A model generated the notes under the pieces. It was given only the letters and a program-made list of their open reading frames with translations. It ran no database searches and was not told the origin of the DNA. Source: Candidatus Symbiothrix sp. (GTDB lineage Bacteria > Bacteroidota > Bacteroidia > Bacteroidales > Azobacteroidaceae). From it: 5,579 nucleotides of DNA. Of the stretch, positions 1-5,579 are shown one piece after another. The position numbers and the translations under genes were made by a program. How positions within the stretch are numbered: the first letter of the stretch is position 1; the number at the start of each line of letters is the position of its first letter. The stretch covers positions 1 through 5,579 of the forward strand of contig JAISWY010000233.1 in assembly GCA_031270925.1 (NCBI GenBank), in the 5' to 3' direction.

Positions 1-368
1 CCTGTCCACGAAGCATTTGCCCATGCCAAACAAAACGGGAAATCGGGCTTCCCACTTTCCAAAACTTCCTGAAAGGGTCTTTCCAGCAATCTTTTACCGT
101 TTCCAAACCAATAATGCCAATAACAGAATGCCGAGATGCCATATTTTTCGGCTAAATCAGCTTGCGCCTGCCTTGTTTCGGGAACTCTCAAATCGTAATA
201 TCCCAAATCCGCCGGCACGTGCGGTTGGTAATGGCCTCTGAATAGCGGTTTCGCTTTTCCCACATTCGTCCATTCCGTGAACCCTTTCCCCCACCATTCA
301 TCATTTTCCGGAATGGGATGAAACTGAGGCAGGTATAATGCGATCGTTTTTATTTTGTTTTTTTGCAT
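1..368 (-). CDS. WbsX-like glycan biosynthesis protein (GH99-like / glycosyltransferase WbsX domain), C-terminus cut by window edge
   Basis: The minus strand is open from an ATG at 368 to the window edge (122 complete codons, no stop), so only the N-terminus is present. The fragment carries the hallmarks of the WbsX family: [20 protein letters not shown] (residues 11-30) followed by TEWTNV, then [13 protein letters not shown] (49-61), and [19 protein letters not shown] (77-95). Proteins of this family occur in O-antigen and capsule loci and contain a GH99-like barrel; they are annotated as glycosyltransferases, but the reaction is poorly established. The start is well fixed: going upstream in frame there is no other ATG, GTG or TTG before a TGA, and a GGAAGG sequence (379-384) sits 10 nt before the ATG. 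The gene is divergent from the 913-1860 glycosyltransferase. The family call is confident; the sugar specificity is unknown. Confidence 0.9.
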   Translation of the reverse strand, partial: MQKNKIKTIALYLPQFHPIPENDEWWGKGFTEWTNVGKAKPLFRGHYQPHVPADLGYYDLRVPETRQAQADLAEKYGISAFCYWHYWFGNGKRLLERPFQEVLESGKPDFPFCLAWANASWT

Positions 369-487
369 AAAAATCGAACCTTCCGTATTATTATGTGAAA
401 AATCCTCCGTAAATTTTTTGGTTCAAGATTAGAATAAAAAACATTATCTATGTCTAATTTGCTTATATACAATAAATTTTGCGCTGA

Positions 488-514
488 AAAAAATAGTAGC
501 ACAAAAAATAGTAG
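488..514. repeat. Two perfect 12-bp direct repeats with 15-bp period
   Basis: AAAAAATAGTAG occurs at 488-499 and again at 503-514, separated by CAC. The 15-bp period is about one and a half helical turns. The pair lies about 120-145 bp upstream of the WbsX start and next to the long hairpin, so it could be a binding site for a regulator, or a local tandem duplication. No trans-acting factor can be named from the sequence. Confidence 0.6.
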
Positions 515-519
515 ATTCC

Positions 520-589
520 TTAATTATCTTTTATTTTAAAACCTCTCTATTTATTTGTGTGAGAGGATTTTAAAATAAAAAATAATTAA
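520..589. repeat. Long near-perfect inverted repeat (28 bp arms) forming a hairpin
   Basis: Arm 520-547 pairs with 561-589. Six G/C-containing pairs next to the loop (CCTCTC with GAGAGG) are followed, after one bulged A at 567, by 22 A/T pairs interrupted only by a C528/A581 mismatch. The loop is 13 nt (548-560). Such a stem would be stable as RNA or as a DNA cruciform. It is not an obvious intrinsic terminator: the G/C pairs are next to the loop and no clean U run follows the stem in either direction. It also sits between divergent genes, where a terminator is not expected. It may be a folded RNA, a cruciform or protein-binding site, or the remnant of a small mobile element; no flanking target duplication is visible. 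Confidence 0.85.
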
Positions 590-660
590 AATGGCTGAAA
601 AAATAAATTACTAAACTAATCTTGACCCATTTTTTTTTTTTGCTGTCCAAACTTTCAAAA

Positions 661-739
661 ATAAAAATTCTTTGAAAAATTCTAATTTTGTAGTTGGAAA
701 AACTACAAAGGCAAAGAATTTTTATGACTACAAAATTAG
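661..739. repeat. Interleaved inverted repeats permitting alternative stem-loops
   Basis: Three pairings share one 79-bp block. Arm A (661-674) is the perfect 14-bp complement of 712-725. Arm B (682-694) is the perfect 13-bp complement of 727-739. Arm B can also pair more locally, 686-695 with 701-710 (nine Watson-Crick pairs plus one G-U), closing a GGAAA loop. The A stem and the local B hairpin can nest together, while the long-range B pairing competes with the local one and would be a pseudoknot with the A stem. A further 7-bp pairing (653-659 with 671-677) competes for arm A. If transcribed rightward this lies about 170-260 nt upstream of the glycosyltransferase start. Confidence 0.8.
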
Positions 740-834
740 GAAAAAAATCTGATAAATCGGTAATCAAACAAATAATATGGATTTTTTTTTTTTTTATTCA
801 CATATTAAACTTACCTTTACAGCATGATTCTGTT

Positions 835-896
835 CTTGTGGTTCGGACTACACAAGAGGAGAAAAATAAAAAAAAGAATTTATAGAACTTGTGTAG
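835..896. repeat. Three-arm competing inverted repeat upstream of the glycosyltransferase start
   Basis: CTTGTG (835-840) is complementary to CACAAG (851-856), giving a small hairpin. The overlapping segment CTACACAAG (848-856) is also perfectly complementary to CTTGTGTAG (888-896), a 9-bp alternative stem. The middle arm can therefore pair upstream or downstream but not both, as in attenuators and leader switches. The downstream arm ends 16 nt before the ATG at 913, so this fold could affect translation initiation. The pairings are short and their use in the cell is inferred, not shown. Confidence 0.55.
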
Positions 897-912
897 AATT
901 TAAAACCGCCTT

Positions 913-1860
913 ATGAACTATTATAAGTATTTCAAATTTTTTCTCTTTTCTATTCTCAATAGATTTAGAAACACAACTCTTTACCCTGACACGGAAAAGA
1001 CTTTTCATGTGATCCTTAATGATAAAGACCGAATACAGGAAGCCTTTCGCTATACCATTTGGTTGTTTTGGGACAACCCTGCGATGCCTATTTTTGTAAA
1101 AAAATGTATTGAGCGAATACGTGCGATGAACCCGGAGTTTAAAGTAATCGTATTGAATTTCGAATCTTTAAAGAATTACCTGCCCGATCTGACATTTGAA
1201 GCCGATGATATTCCCGTGGCAAATAAAACTGATGTAATTCGCCTTGAATTATTGTATCGGTATGGGGGGGTGTGGATTGATGCCACAGTTATTTTATTTG
1301 AGAACCTTAAATGGTTCATTCCACACATTGAGAAACAGTTGTACGATTGTATCGCTTTCGCCCGATATGCTTCAACCACTAACCCAAGTCATCCGGTAGT
1401 GGAAAGTTGGTTCCTTTGCTCGCATGCAGGCTCGCCTTTTATCAAAAGATGGTTGGATTGCTTGAAACCTGTTTGTAAATTGGGGTCTAAGGCTTATTAC
1501 GAGTACTTAAAATCGCGTGATGATTACCATGAGATAGTTCAAAATATCGACCGGCCGGAATACCTTCTCGTTTATCTTGCTTGCCAAATAGCCATGAAAC
1601 AGCAAAAAGATTATAATCTCTGCCTGTTGTCATCAGAGAAAACAGCCTTCTTCTATCAAGAGGACAAAAATTGGGACATAAGAAAAATGTATTTTGAGTT
1701 GATGTTCAAAAAAATCAATCCGAATGGGAAACTTCCATTAATGGTCAAACTGATAAGCGGAAATTACAAAGACACTGATTATTGCTATTCACATGGTTTT
1801 ATAAATCCGAAATCTATTGTCGGAAACGTCTTATATCAAAAACCCTACAATCCGGTTTAA
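913..1860 (+). CDS. Capsular-polysaccharide-type glycosyltransferase with DXD-like site
   Basis: This complete 315-residue protein belongs to the capsular polysaccharide synthesis / DXD sugar-transferase group, which moves a sugar from a nucleotide donor onto a growing glycan at the cytoplasmic face of the inner membrane. An early IWLFWDNPAMP segment (49-59) matches the usual N-terminal strand and donor-loop region. The central block has D107xxR110, LLYRYGG (113-119) and WIDATV (121-126), in which D123 is the expected metal/donor-binding acidic residue. An ESWFLCS segment (164-170) follows. No signal peptide or clear transmembrane helix is seen; the first 15 residues are aromatic-rich and may touch the membrane. 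The ATG is preceded by AT-rich DNA without a strong Shine-Dalgarno. The gene is divergent from the WbsX gene and convergent with the ABC exporter (43 bp apart). A run of seven G (1264-1270) falls in codons 118-120 at the active site. Donor and acceptor cannot be predicted. Confidence 0.88.
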   Translation: MNYYKYFKFFLFSILNRFRNTTLYPDTEKTFHVILNDKDRIQEAFRYTIWLFWDNPAMPIFVKKCIERIRAMNPEFKVIVLNFESLKNYLPDLTFEADDIPVANKTDVIRLELLYRYGGVWIDATVILFENLKWFIPHIEKQLYDCIAFARYASTTNPSHPVVESWFLCSHAGSPFIKRWLDCLKPVCKLGSKAYYEYLKSRDDYHEIVQNIDRPEYLLVYLACQIAMKQQKDYNLCLLSSEKTAFFYQEDKNWDIRKMYFELMFKKINPNGKLPLMVKLISGNYKDTDYCYSHGFINPKSIVGNVLYQKPYNPV

Positions 1861-1903
1861 ATCTCTGCCGCTTATTTATTTTTCATCAAGCGAAATTAAA
1901 AAA

Positions 1904-3706
1904 TTACATCCCCTGCAATTCTGTTAATTTCTTGAAGTATGTTGAACGCTTTTTAAGTTCTTCGAAATTTCCTCCGGCTACAATTTCTCCTTTATCCAAT
2001 AGATAAATGATGTCGGCGTGCTGAATAGTGGAGAGGCGGTGCGCAATGGAAATAATCGTTACCTGACCTTGCAGCGATTCGATACTTTCCTTGATCATCC
2101 ATTCCGTCTCTGAATCAAGGGCAGAAGTGGCTTCGTCCATAATCAAGATTTCAACGTTCCGATAAAGTTCACGCGCAATGGAAATCCGCTGTTTCTGACC
2201 TCCGGAAACATTGATGCCATTGTTACCCAGCAGTGCATTTTCTTTTTCGGGCAGCGACTCAACAAACTCATCCATACGGCTCATCGTCATTACCTGCCGG
2301 AATTTATTCATATTTTCGGGTGTCCGCTCATCCCAAAAAGTAACATTATCGAAAATGTCGGCATTGAAAACGGTGGATTCCTGCGCAATGTAGCCTATTT
2401 TTGATTTATACTCAATGTTGAGATATTCATTGATGCTCCGTCCGTTTACCGCAAATTCCCCCGAATCAAATGGGAACAAGGTACAGATGACATTAACCAA
2501 ACTGGTCTTTCCCGAACCTGACTCTCCCACAAAAGCAACCGATTGATTGCGATGAATGGTCAGATTTATTTTATTCAACGCATACACATCGCCATAACGC
2601 AATACAACATCTTTTAACTCAATTTTTTCTATCTGTTCCAAAGGCAGGCTTCCGTATTGTTTTTCGCCGTGCTGATCAAGATATTTTTGAAAGGATTGGA
2701 TATTTTCAAGAGACCCATAATATGTCAAATAATTATTCCATGTAGCCTGTATATCAACCACCTTCTGCATGATTCGGTAGAAAAAAAACAAAACAATAAT
2801 CACGTCTGAAAGTGAGGACTCAAATACGCTAACCTGCAATGCAATCACAGCACAAATGACTGCAATAGTCATGGGCTCGCGCAATGCACCCAGCCTGGCG
2901 CTTAACGTGGCTACCCTAATACTACTGTGGATCAAATTATTTAATTCATCATTCAGACGCTGAAAAAATGATACATTTCGCCCTATCGATTTTATGTATT
3001 TATAATGATTGATCACTTCAACCACAATTGCCCCGTAGCGGTGATTATTTTTGGTAATTGCCATCGACAGCTGTTGTGTTCGTTTATAGAAGCGACTGTA
3101 TATCAAATTTGTTGCCGCCCCTCCCGCTGCAACTAAAATAGAAAATTTCCAATCGAGGAAACAAGCTCCAACCAAATATACCAAAATAAACAGTCCGTGT
3201 TTGATGGTTTCTAAATATTGAGCGCAAGCATATACCACTTGCGAAGATTCTCCCATCATAGAATTTTGCAATCGCCCAATGTCCGTGGAAACGAAGTCTT
3301 TGTATGCCATATCCCTTACTCCATCGGCTAAACGACTCCTTATCCCTTTGGAAAATAAGTTTTGGTTGATCCCTGTATATTTCCCTGAATAGTAATAAAA
3401 AACTCCCTTCAAAACGAACAACAAGATAATGAGCATCAACATTGAATAGATGTTCACGGGCAAATGCAAAAATTGAAACACTTCCTGAACATAATATCCG
3501 ATTTTGCCATTGCTCTCGGAAACCTGTTCCGAAGCACCCGTCTCTGCTACTTGGAGCAATGGGACAAACATAGCCAGCCCAATGCTATCCATCAACACCA
3601 TCAGAAAACCGAAAGCCAAAAGAATAACCATTCTATATCCTAAGTATTGATAGAAGAAATAAAGGGTTTCAAACTTCTCTTTGAGAAATTGTTTTATATT
3701 GTTCAT
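1904..3706 (-). CDS. Fused ABC exporter (transmembrane domain plus ATPase), MsbA/PglK-like; probable lipid-linked glycan flippase
   Basis: This is a complete 600-residue half-transporter that would act as a homodimer in the inner membrane. The N-terminal half has about six hydrophobic segments (roughly 26-50, 87-107, 165-184, 187-204, 277-294 and 300-313) with a periplasmic loop of some 35 residues after the first. The ATPase domain follows: A-loop Y371, Walker A GESGSGKT (394-401), Q-loop Q442, signature VSGGQKQR (500-507), Walker B ILIMDE (520-525) with catalytic E525, D-loop SALD (528-531) and switch H556. All catalytic elements are intact, so it should be an active ATPase. Fused exporters of this type move lipids, drugs or peptides. 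The neighbouring initiating transferase and SDR favour flipping of an undecaprenyl-linked oligosaccharide, as PglK does, but lipid A transport (MsbA) cannot be excluded. It starts 21 bp after the SDR stop, which suggests co-transcription. Confidence 0.9.
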   Translation of the reverse strand: MNNIKQFLKEKFETLYFFYQYLGYRMVILLAFGFLMVLMDSIGLAMFVPLLQVAETGASEQVSESNGKIGYYVQEVFQFLHLPVNIYSMLMLIILLFVLKGVFYYYSGKYTGINQNLFSKGIRSRLADGVRDMAYKDFVSTDIGRLQNSMMGESSQVVYACAQYLETIKHGLFILVYLVGACFLDWKFSILVAAGGAATNLIYSRFYKRTQQLSMAITKNNHRYGAIVVEVINHYKYIKSIGRNVSFFQRLNDELNNLIHSSIRVATLSARLGALREPMTIAVICAVIALQVSVFESSLSDVIIVLFFFYRIMQKVVDIQATWNNYLTYYGSLENIQSFQKYLDQHGEKQYGSLPLEQIEKIELKDVVLRYGDVYALNKINLTIHRNQSVAFVGESGSGKTSLVNVICTLFPFDSGEFAVNGRSINEYLNIEYKSKIGYIAQESTVFNADIFDNVTFWDERTPENMNKFRQVMTMSRMDEFVESLPEKENALLGNNGINVSGGQKQRISIARELYRNVEILIMDEATSALDSETEWMIKESIESLQGQVTIISIAHRLSTIQHADIIYLLDKGEIVAGGNFEELKKRSTYFKKLTELQGM

Positions 3707-3727
3707 TTAATGAATTGAAAATATTTG

Positions 3728-4690
3728 TTATTTACCGAACTCCGCCTTCAACGTCCGCCTCAACCCATCCTCGATGGTAAAAGGCGTCACAAAACCGGAA
3801 GCCATTACCTTCGTGGAATCAAATTGCGTAACGGCACAAAACTTTTTTACGCGTACCGAACTAACTGTCAATTTCTTACCGATAATCTTCCCCAACAGAT
3901 CAAACCCGTATCCACCCAACATTCCCAACCAATAGGGCAGGTGCAAGGTCGGTATATGTTTGCCGAGCACGTCCCCGGTATGGTAAACCAAATCGTTGGT
4001 GGCGAAATCCGGCTTGTCCACGTAATTGTAAACATTGTAGCCCTCGATTTTATGCTGAATCAAAAAATGGATGAAAGCCACGACATTCCCGACATACGAC
4101 ATCGACTTCTTGTTGTCGCCCTTGCCTATCATCATAAATTTCCCCGATGCAATTTGGTGCAGCAAATTATACACATTGCCGCGATTGCCCTCGCCAAAAA
4201 TTACCGTCGGACGAAGAATGTTGATGTTCCATTCGGAATGGGTTTTATACCATTCCTGCAATACCTGCTCGGCTTGCCATTTGCTGTGTCCATAATCGTT
4301 AAACGGATCGGCAGCCAGCGTTTCCGAAGGGTTTTCTTTGTTCAAGCCGTAAACAGCCACCGAGCTTGTAAAGACAATTCTACCCACGCCGTTTTTTTCC
4401 ATGGCGGCAAGGGTATTTTTCATTCCCTGCACGTTCACATCGTAATAAAGCGAGATGGGCGTTACATTGTCTTTGTGTTCGGCAGCCAGCAGAACCACCA
4501 CATCAGCCCCTTTCAATTGTGCGGTAAGTGAATCCACGTCCAGCACATTCGCAATCCGGGTTATTTCCGCGTAGCGGCTGCTGTTTTGTTTGTCGATATT
4601 GAGTATGTCAATTTCGGGACTTGTATCCAACAACGTTGCGATTAACCTTGTCCCCACAAAACCAGAACCTCCAATAATGGCTATCTTCAT
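3728..4690 (-). CDS. Extended SDR: NAD-dependent nucleotide-sugar epimerase/dehydratase/reductase
   Basis: This complete 320-residue protein is an extended short-chain dehydrogenase/reductase, a soluble cytoplasmic enzyme that modifies a nucleotide-sugar. The Rossmann motif GGSGFVG is at residues 7-13, with an acidic residue (D33) after the second strand as is common for NAD-preferring members. The catalytic residues fit S109/S110 and the YxxxK motif Y133GHSK137. LRPTVIFGEGNRG (159-171) is the usual substrate-domain segment. Position immediately after a WecA-like transferase suggests it makes the sugar that the transferase uses, for example by C4 epimerisation or by 4-keto reduction to a UDP-QuiNAc- or FucNAc-type sugar; that choice is an inference from context and the sequence does not settle it. 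The ATG is preceded by an A-rich stretch rather than a Shine-Dalgarno. It lies 72 bp after the transferase and 21 bp before the exporter. Confidence 0.88.
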   Translation of the reverse strand: MKIAIIGGSGFVGTRLIATLLDTSPEIDILNIDKQNSSRYAEITRIANVLDVDSLTAQLKGADVVVLLAAEHKDNVTPISLYYDVNVQGMKNTLAAMEKNGVGRIVFTSSVAVYGLNKENPSETLAADPFNDYGHSKWQAEQVLQEWYKTHSEWNINILRPTVIFGEGNRGNVYNLLHQIASGKFMMIGKGDNKKSMSYVGNVVAFIHFLIQHKIEGYNVYNYVDKPDFATNDLVYHTGDVLGKHIPTLHLPYWLGMLGGYGFDLLGKIIGKKLTVSSVRVKKFCAVTQFDSTKVMASGFVTPFTIEDGLRRTLKAEFGK

Positions 4691-4731
4691 TTTTTTTTCA
4701 AGGCTTTTGAATCTTTCTCTCTGACAAATTA

Positions 4732-4767
4732 CAAAATTACTCCAATTTTCGCATTTTTCCCATCAAA
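4732..4767 (-). promoter_or_regulatory. Candidate internal Bacteroidota-type promoter before the SDR gene
   Basis: On the minus strand the gap between the transferase and the SDR contains TAATTTTG (4739-4732), an exact match to the TAnnTTTG -7 box of Bacteroidota. A TTTG (4767-4764) lies upstream as a possible -33 element, but the spacing is 24 bp rather than the usual 19-21. Transcription would begin roughly 35 nt before the ATG at 4690. This would let the SDR and exporter be expressed apart from the transferase. Confidence is low because the motif is short and the DNA AT-rich. Confidence 0.3.
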
Positions 4768-5579
4768 CATCCTCTTCTTTTTGGGCGAGGGCTTTTTCTT
4801 CTTTTGGGGTGAGAGCAGTATTTTCGACTTGCTTTTTCCATTTCTTTTTTCCCACCCAGTCGAGAAACAAATGAAATACAATCCAGATCAGAACGTCGAG
4901 CAGCAAAATAATGTTGTTGCTCATCAATTCAACACCAATGATATTGAACACGCTGAAAAACACTGCCATCGCCAATATCAGAATCATGGTGTTCCGGTGC
5001 GAAATACCCAGCCGCAAGAGCTTATGGTGTATATGGTTGCGGTCGGGTTGGAAAACGGATTTGCCATGCCTGAAACGCAAGAGCATTATCCTGCCCACGT
5101 CGAGCACCGGAATGAGCACGGCAGAAAAAGCAACGAGAATAGCCCCTTGGGAAGCAGCTTTAATGGCGGGATTACTCATCGTGTAGCTTATTGCCAAAAA
5201 AGATATGGAATAGCCCAAGGTCAGGCTTCCGGTATCTCCCATGAAAATACGCCGATGTCGCTTCTTCGCCCCAAAAACATTATAATAGAAAAAGGGTATC
5301 AATACTCCCGCCGTGATAAAGGCAAAGGTGGCGTGTATCCAAACTCCCTTGGTAAAAAAAAGCGCTCCCATAATTAGGGATGCCACAACCATAAGACCGG
5401 AACAAAGTCCATCGACACCATCAATCATATTTACAGCATTGATTATCAATACAGTTATAAATATAGTCAGGGGAATGCCAATCCAGTCGGGAATCGAGGT
5501 TATAAAGAGAATGCCATACAAGTCATTGATCCACAACCCCGCCAATGGAAAAAAAGAAGCCGTTATGATTTGCAGCGCG
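4763..5579 (-). CDS. WecA/MraY-like polyprenyl-phosphate sugar-1-phosphate transferase, N-terminus cut by window edge
   Basis: The frame is open without a stop from the right edge (first full codon at 5578) to a TGA at 4763, giving 271 residues. A TTG at 5545 is in frame but is not a believable start, because residues upstream (ending TASFFP) continue the family's membrane sequence and family members are usually 320-380 residues long. The protein moves a sugar 1-phosphate from a UDP-sugar onto undecaprenyl phosphate and so starts glycan assembly. Visible motifs, numbered within the fragment, are NMIDGVDGL (50-58), MGDTGS (113-118), which includes the conserved catalytic-site Asp, and DRNHIHH (179-185) of the cytoplasmic substrate loop. 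Several hydrophobic helices separate these and a charged Lys/Glu-rich tail ends the protein. It is the first visible gene of the leftward unit with the SDR and exporter. HexNAc-1-phosphate is the likeliest substrate class; the exact sugar is unknown. Confidence 0.92.
   Translation of the reverse strand, partial: ALQIITASFFPLAGLWINDLYGILFITSIPDWIGIPLTIFITVLIINAVNMIDGVDGLCSGLMVVASLIMGALFFTKGVWIHATFAFITAGVLIPFFYYNVFGAKKRHRRIFMGDTGSLTLGYSISFLAISYTMSNPAIKAASQGAILVAFSAVLIPVLDVGRIMLLRFRHGKSVFQPDRNHIHHKLLRLGISHRNTMILILAMAVFFSVFNIIGVELMSNNIILLLDVLIWIVFHLFLDWVGKKKWKKQVENTALTPKEEKALAQKEEDV

Larger units (their letters stand above)
420..628. repeat. Separated inverted repeat (13 bp, 12/13 matched) bounding a 209-bp segment
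   Basis: GGTTCAAGATTAG at 420-432 is matched on the opposite strand by 616-628, which reads GGGTCAAGATTAG; ten consecutive bases are identical (TCAAGATTAG). The 183 bp between them contain the direct repeat at 488-514 and the hairpin at 520-589. The match itself is seen directly. In AT-rich DNA of this length a 10-bp match could arise by chance, so its meaning is uncertain. Invertible promoters in Bacteroides polysaccharide loci have this general architecture, but no recognised recombinase site was identified here. Confidence 0.3.
369..912. other. AT-rich, repeat-dense intergenic region between divergent genes
   Basis: No convincing protein gene is present in this 544-bp stretch. By hand count each 60-base line from 421 to 900 has about 72-82% A+T, clearly richer than the flanking genes. 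It contains several inverted repeats, a 12-bp direct repeat and T tracts of 12 (630-641) and 14 (782-795) bases, itemised separately. It must hold the promoters of the WbsX gene (leftward) and the 913-1860 glycosyltransferase (rightward), but no textbook Bacteroidota promoter with correctly spaced -33 and -7 boxes was found. The length and structure exceed what two simple promoters need, so a regulatory leader, a small RNA or a decayed mobile element are all possible. Confidence 0.85.

Noticed and set aside
17..241. Plus-strand open frame of 74 codons at the left edge
   Set aside because: It is the antisense shadow of the WbsX-like gene, whose minus-strand motifs are unmistakable.
483..603. 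GCTGAAAAAA repeated at 483-492 and 594-603 on either side of the long hairpin, considered as a target-site duplication
   Set aside because: The copies are not adjacent to the hairpin arms and most of the match is an A run, so chance is the simpler explanation.
570..767. Minus-strand open frame of 65 codons in the AT-rich intergenic region
   Set aside because: It needs a TTG start, its Phe/Ile/Lys-rich composition is what AT-rich noncoding DNA would give, and it overlaps the repeats.
724..885. Small plus-strand open frame (53 codons from the ATG at 724; longer with an upstream TTG)
   Set aside because: It starts inside an inverted-repeat arm, runs through the T14 tract (giving a Phe run), has a Lys-rich end and resembles no family I know. 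Not called as a gene, though a leader-peptide role is raised in the findings.
369..912. CRISPR array, tRNA or retron-type RNA in the intergenic region
   Set aside because: There are no regularly spaced repeats with unique spacers, no cloverleaf and no adjacent reverse transcriptase or cas gene in the window.
1869..1892. Possible convergent terminator between the glycosyltransferase and the exporter
   Set aside because: Only five pairs (CGCTT with AAGCG) around a 14-nt loop, with no U run after the stem on either strand; too weak to call.
3725..4531. Long plus-strand open frame of 268 codons
   Set aside because: It is antisense to the SDR gene, which has intact Rossmann and YxxxK motifs; the plus-strand translation shows no recognisable domain.
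4781..5377. Plus-strand open frames of 198 and 91 codons
   Set aside because: They are antisense to the WecA-like transferase, which shows all expected catalytic motifs.

Overview
The window looks like part of a surface-polysaccharide locus (O-antigen, capsule or a related lipid-linked glycan) from a member of the Bacteroidota, most likely the Bacteroidales. That placement is an inference. It rests on a WbsX-type protein, a WecA-like initiating transferase next to an SDR sugar-nucleotide enzyme, gene starts that mostly have A/T-rich leaders and no strong Shine-Dalgarno, and TAnnTTTG-like -7 boxes.

Layout from left to right. (1) 1-368, minus strand: N-terminal part of a WbsX/GH99-like protein that runs off the left edge. 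(2) 369-912: 544 bp with no convincing gene, about 77% A+T by hand count from 421 to 900 and crowded with inverted and direct repeats. (3) 913-1860, plus strand: a complete DXD-type capsular-polysaccharide glycosyltransferase. (4) 1904-3706, minus strand: a complete fused ABC exporter of the MsbA/PglK type. (5) 3728-4690, minus strand: a complete extended SDR (NAD-dependent epimerase/dehydratase/reductase). (6) 4763-5579, minus strand: a WecA/MraY-like polyprenyl-phosphate sugar-1-phosphate transferase whose N-terminus lies beyond the right edge.

The three right-hand genes are read in the order transferase, SDR, ABC exporter, with gaps of 72 and 21 bp, and look like one transcription unit, perhaps with an internal promoter before the SDR. 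As a pathway: the SDR finishes a UDP-sugar, the transferase loads a sugar phosphate onto undecaprenyl phosphate, glycosyltransferases (including the 913-1860 product and the WbsX protein) extend or decorate the glycan, and the ABC exporter could flip the lipid-linked product across the inner membrane.

The enzymes are of known families. The least explained part is the intergenic region 369-912. It holds a near-perfect 28-bp-arm hairpin, a set of interleaved inverted repeats that allow mutually exclusive folds, a second three-arm competing fold just before the glycosyltransferase start, a 15-bp-period direct repeat, and T12 and T14 tracts. The glycosyltransferase downstream is oriented against both neighbours, so gene plus leader may be a separately regulated or separately acquired cassette. 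This is a hypothesis from sequence structure only.
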